From the NCBI GenBank assembly GCA_029261065.1, contig JAJDCB010000032.1, forward strand, positions 1 through 42,506: DNA of 42,506 nt. The letters are read 5' to 3'. The stretch is from Candidatus Omnitrophota bacterium. GTDB taxonomy: Bacteria; Omnitrophota; Gorgyraeia; Zapsychrales; Zapsychraceae. Positions 41,987 through 42,506 of this stretch are shown piece by piece (position 1 is the stretch's first letter; each line of letters opens with the position of its first letter). The position numbers and the translations under genes were made by a program. Below the pieces are notes generated by a model. The model saw only the letters and a program-made list of their open reading frames with translations, searched no databases and was not told the origin of the DNA.

Positions 41987-42432
41987 TGATTAAAAAAAAT
42001 ATTGTCCAATTATTACTTAGAGAGTCTCCTTTTCGTAATCGTCTGATCGTGTTGTTTTTGCTAATTGTATTAGCTGCTTTTCAAGTCTTTTCTATTAAAG
42101 CCACAGCCAAAGAAATTAGTGTCCTGAAAGAAGAAAATGAATGGCAGTTAAAATTGGCTTCTGCACCAAAGCAAAAAAAGGAAGTCAAAAAGGCGGCCCC
42201 CAAGCCTGAGATCCCAAGAAAAGAATACAACTTAGAAGGGATGACAGAAAAAGATGGCATGTTTCACGCATTAATTAATGGTGACATTTATAAGCAAGGT
42301 GATGAGATTGATCAATACACCGTTAATAATATCACCACATATTCAGCAACGTTGGTTAGCGAGACGCATAATGAAACGCGCATGATTTATTTTAATGATA
42401 TTATTGATGAGTTGAGTCTAAATGATACTTAA
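41986..42432 (+). CDS. GspC/PilP-like protein
   Basis: 148 residues: one membrane helix (about 20-40), a Lys/Pro-rich linker (KKEVKKAAPKPEIPRK) and a C-terminal beta domain 'YNLEGMTEKDGMFHALING' with 'GDEIDQYTVNNITTYSATLV', the homology-region pattern of GspC/PilP, which contacts the secretin. No secretin gene follows in the window; the next frame is on the other strand. One-base overlap with the previous gene. Confidence 0.75.
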   Translation: MIKKNIVQLLLRESPFRNRLIVLFLLIVLAAFQVFSIKATAKEISVLKEENEWQLKLASAPKQKKEVKKAAPKPEIPRKEYNLEGMTEKDGMFHALINGDIYKQGDEIDQYTVNNITTYSATLVSETHNETRMIYFNDIIDELSLNDT

Positions 42433-42435
42433 GGC

Positions 42436-42506
42436 TTAAGAGGTAAGATTTTCTTTTATTGCTTCTAATAACACATTAAGATCGACAGGTTTAATCAAAT
42501 ACTTGG
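42436..42506 (-). CDS. Response-regulator receiver domain, C-terminal fragment (runs off the window)
   Basis: The minus strand reads KYLIKPVDLNVLLEAIKENL, two more residues and a stop at 42436-42438. 'KYLIKPVDLNVLLEAI' is the conserved Lys-Pro and last helix of CheY-like receiver domains (cf. DYLVKPFxxxxLLxxI). The rest lies to the right of the window. The protein ends right after the receiver, so no C-terminal output domain is present. It is convergent with the pilus operon, only 3 bases from its last stop. Confidence 0.8.
   Translation of the reverse strand, partial: KYLIKPVDLNVLLEAIKENLTS

Overview
This is a moderately AT-rich, gene-dense stretch of a diderm bacterial chromosome. Outer-membrane-type proteins, two type II secretion/type IV pilus (T2SS/T4P) loci, a PEP-CTERM sorted protein, an STT3-type oligosaccharyltransferase-like enzyme and repeat-rich surface proteins suggest a member of the PVC-related candidate phyla, most likely Candidatus Omnitrophota. 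That placement is inference from gene content. No rRNA, tRNA, CRISPR array or transposase gene was seen.

Layout. (1) 1-8519, plus strand: the 3' end of a large protein with exact 13-residue (39-bp) tandem repeats, a membrane-anchored duplicated-domain protein coupled to it by a 1-base overlap, then a divergent F-type ATPase cluster in the unusual order alpha, epsilon, three different c subunits, b/delta fusion, gamma, beta. No subunit a is present, and the middle c paralogue has Val where the ion-binding Glu should be. (2) 8540-8751: a nested long inverted repeat. (3) 8806-17966, plus: a T2SS-like operon (E with a fused PilZ domain, F, a gluzincin peptidase, pseudopilins G/I/J/K, a PilM-PilN fusion, PilO/GspM), followed by a TPR protein. 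(4) 18942-22652, minus: trypsin-like periplasmic protease, STT3-like enzyme, small membrane protein. (5) 22908-23720, plus: a VWA PEP-CTERM protein behind a leader with a terminator-like hairpin. (6) 23793-32099, minus: two paralogous AraC-type regulators flank two Sec-exported proteins with double-glycine-like leaders, a periplasmic C39 peptidase and an outer-membrane barrel with an N-terminal coiled coil. This matches the logic of the Pseudomonas Fap functional-amyloid system with very different substrates, and is the strongest candidate for a novel system. (7) 32221-34803: a DUF5677-like protein and a secreted beta-helix protein, flanked by two copies of a GC-rich 28-bp repeat. (8) 34804-35593: terminator, REP-like palindromes and a near-consensus sigma-70 promoter driving (9) a T4P-like operon, 35594-42432 (PilB with MshEN motifs, PilC, pilin, PilV/W/X-like minor pilins, PilM-like, PilP/GspC-like). 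(10) The right edge holds the C-terminus of a response-regulator receiver domain on the minus strand.

How the parts may work together (inference): most genes build or decorate the cell surface. Two pilus/secretion ATPases appear to sense c-di-GMP through different modules (PilZ and MshEN). The STT3-like enzyme could glycosylate Ser/Thr/Asn-rich exported proteins. The AraC pair, whose promoters share tandem 10-bp boxes, probably controls the Fap-like cluster. The divergent F-ATPase may be an ordinary but rearranged enzyme with subunit a elsewhere, or an F1-like motor repurposed for surface-protein work.
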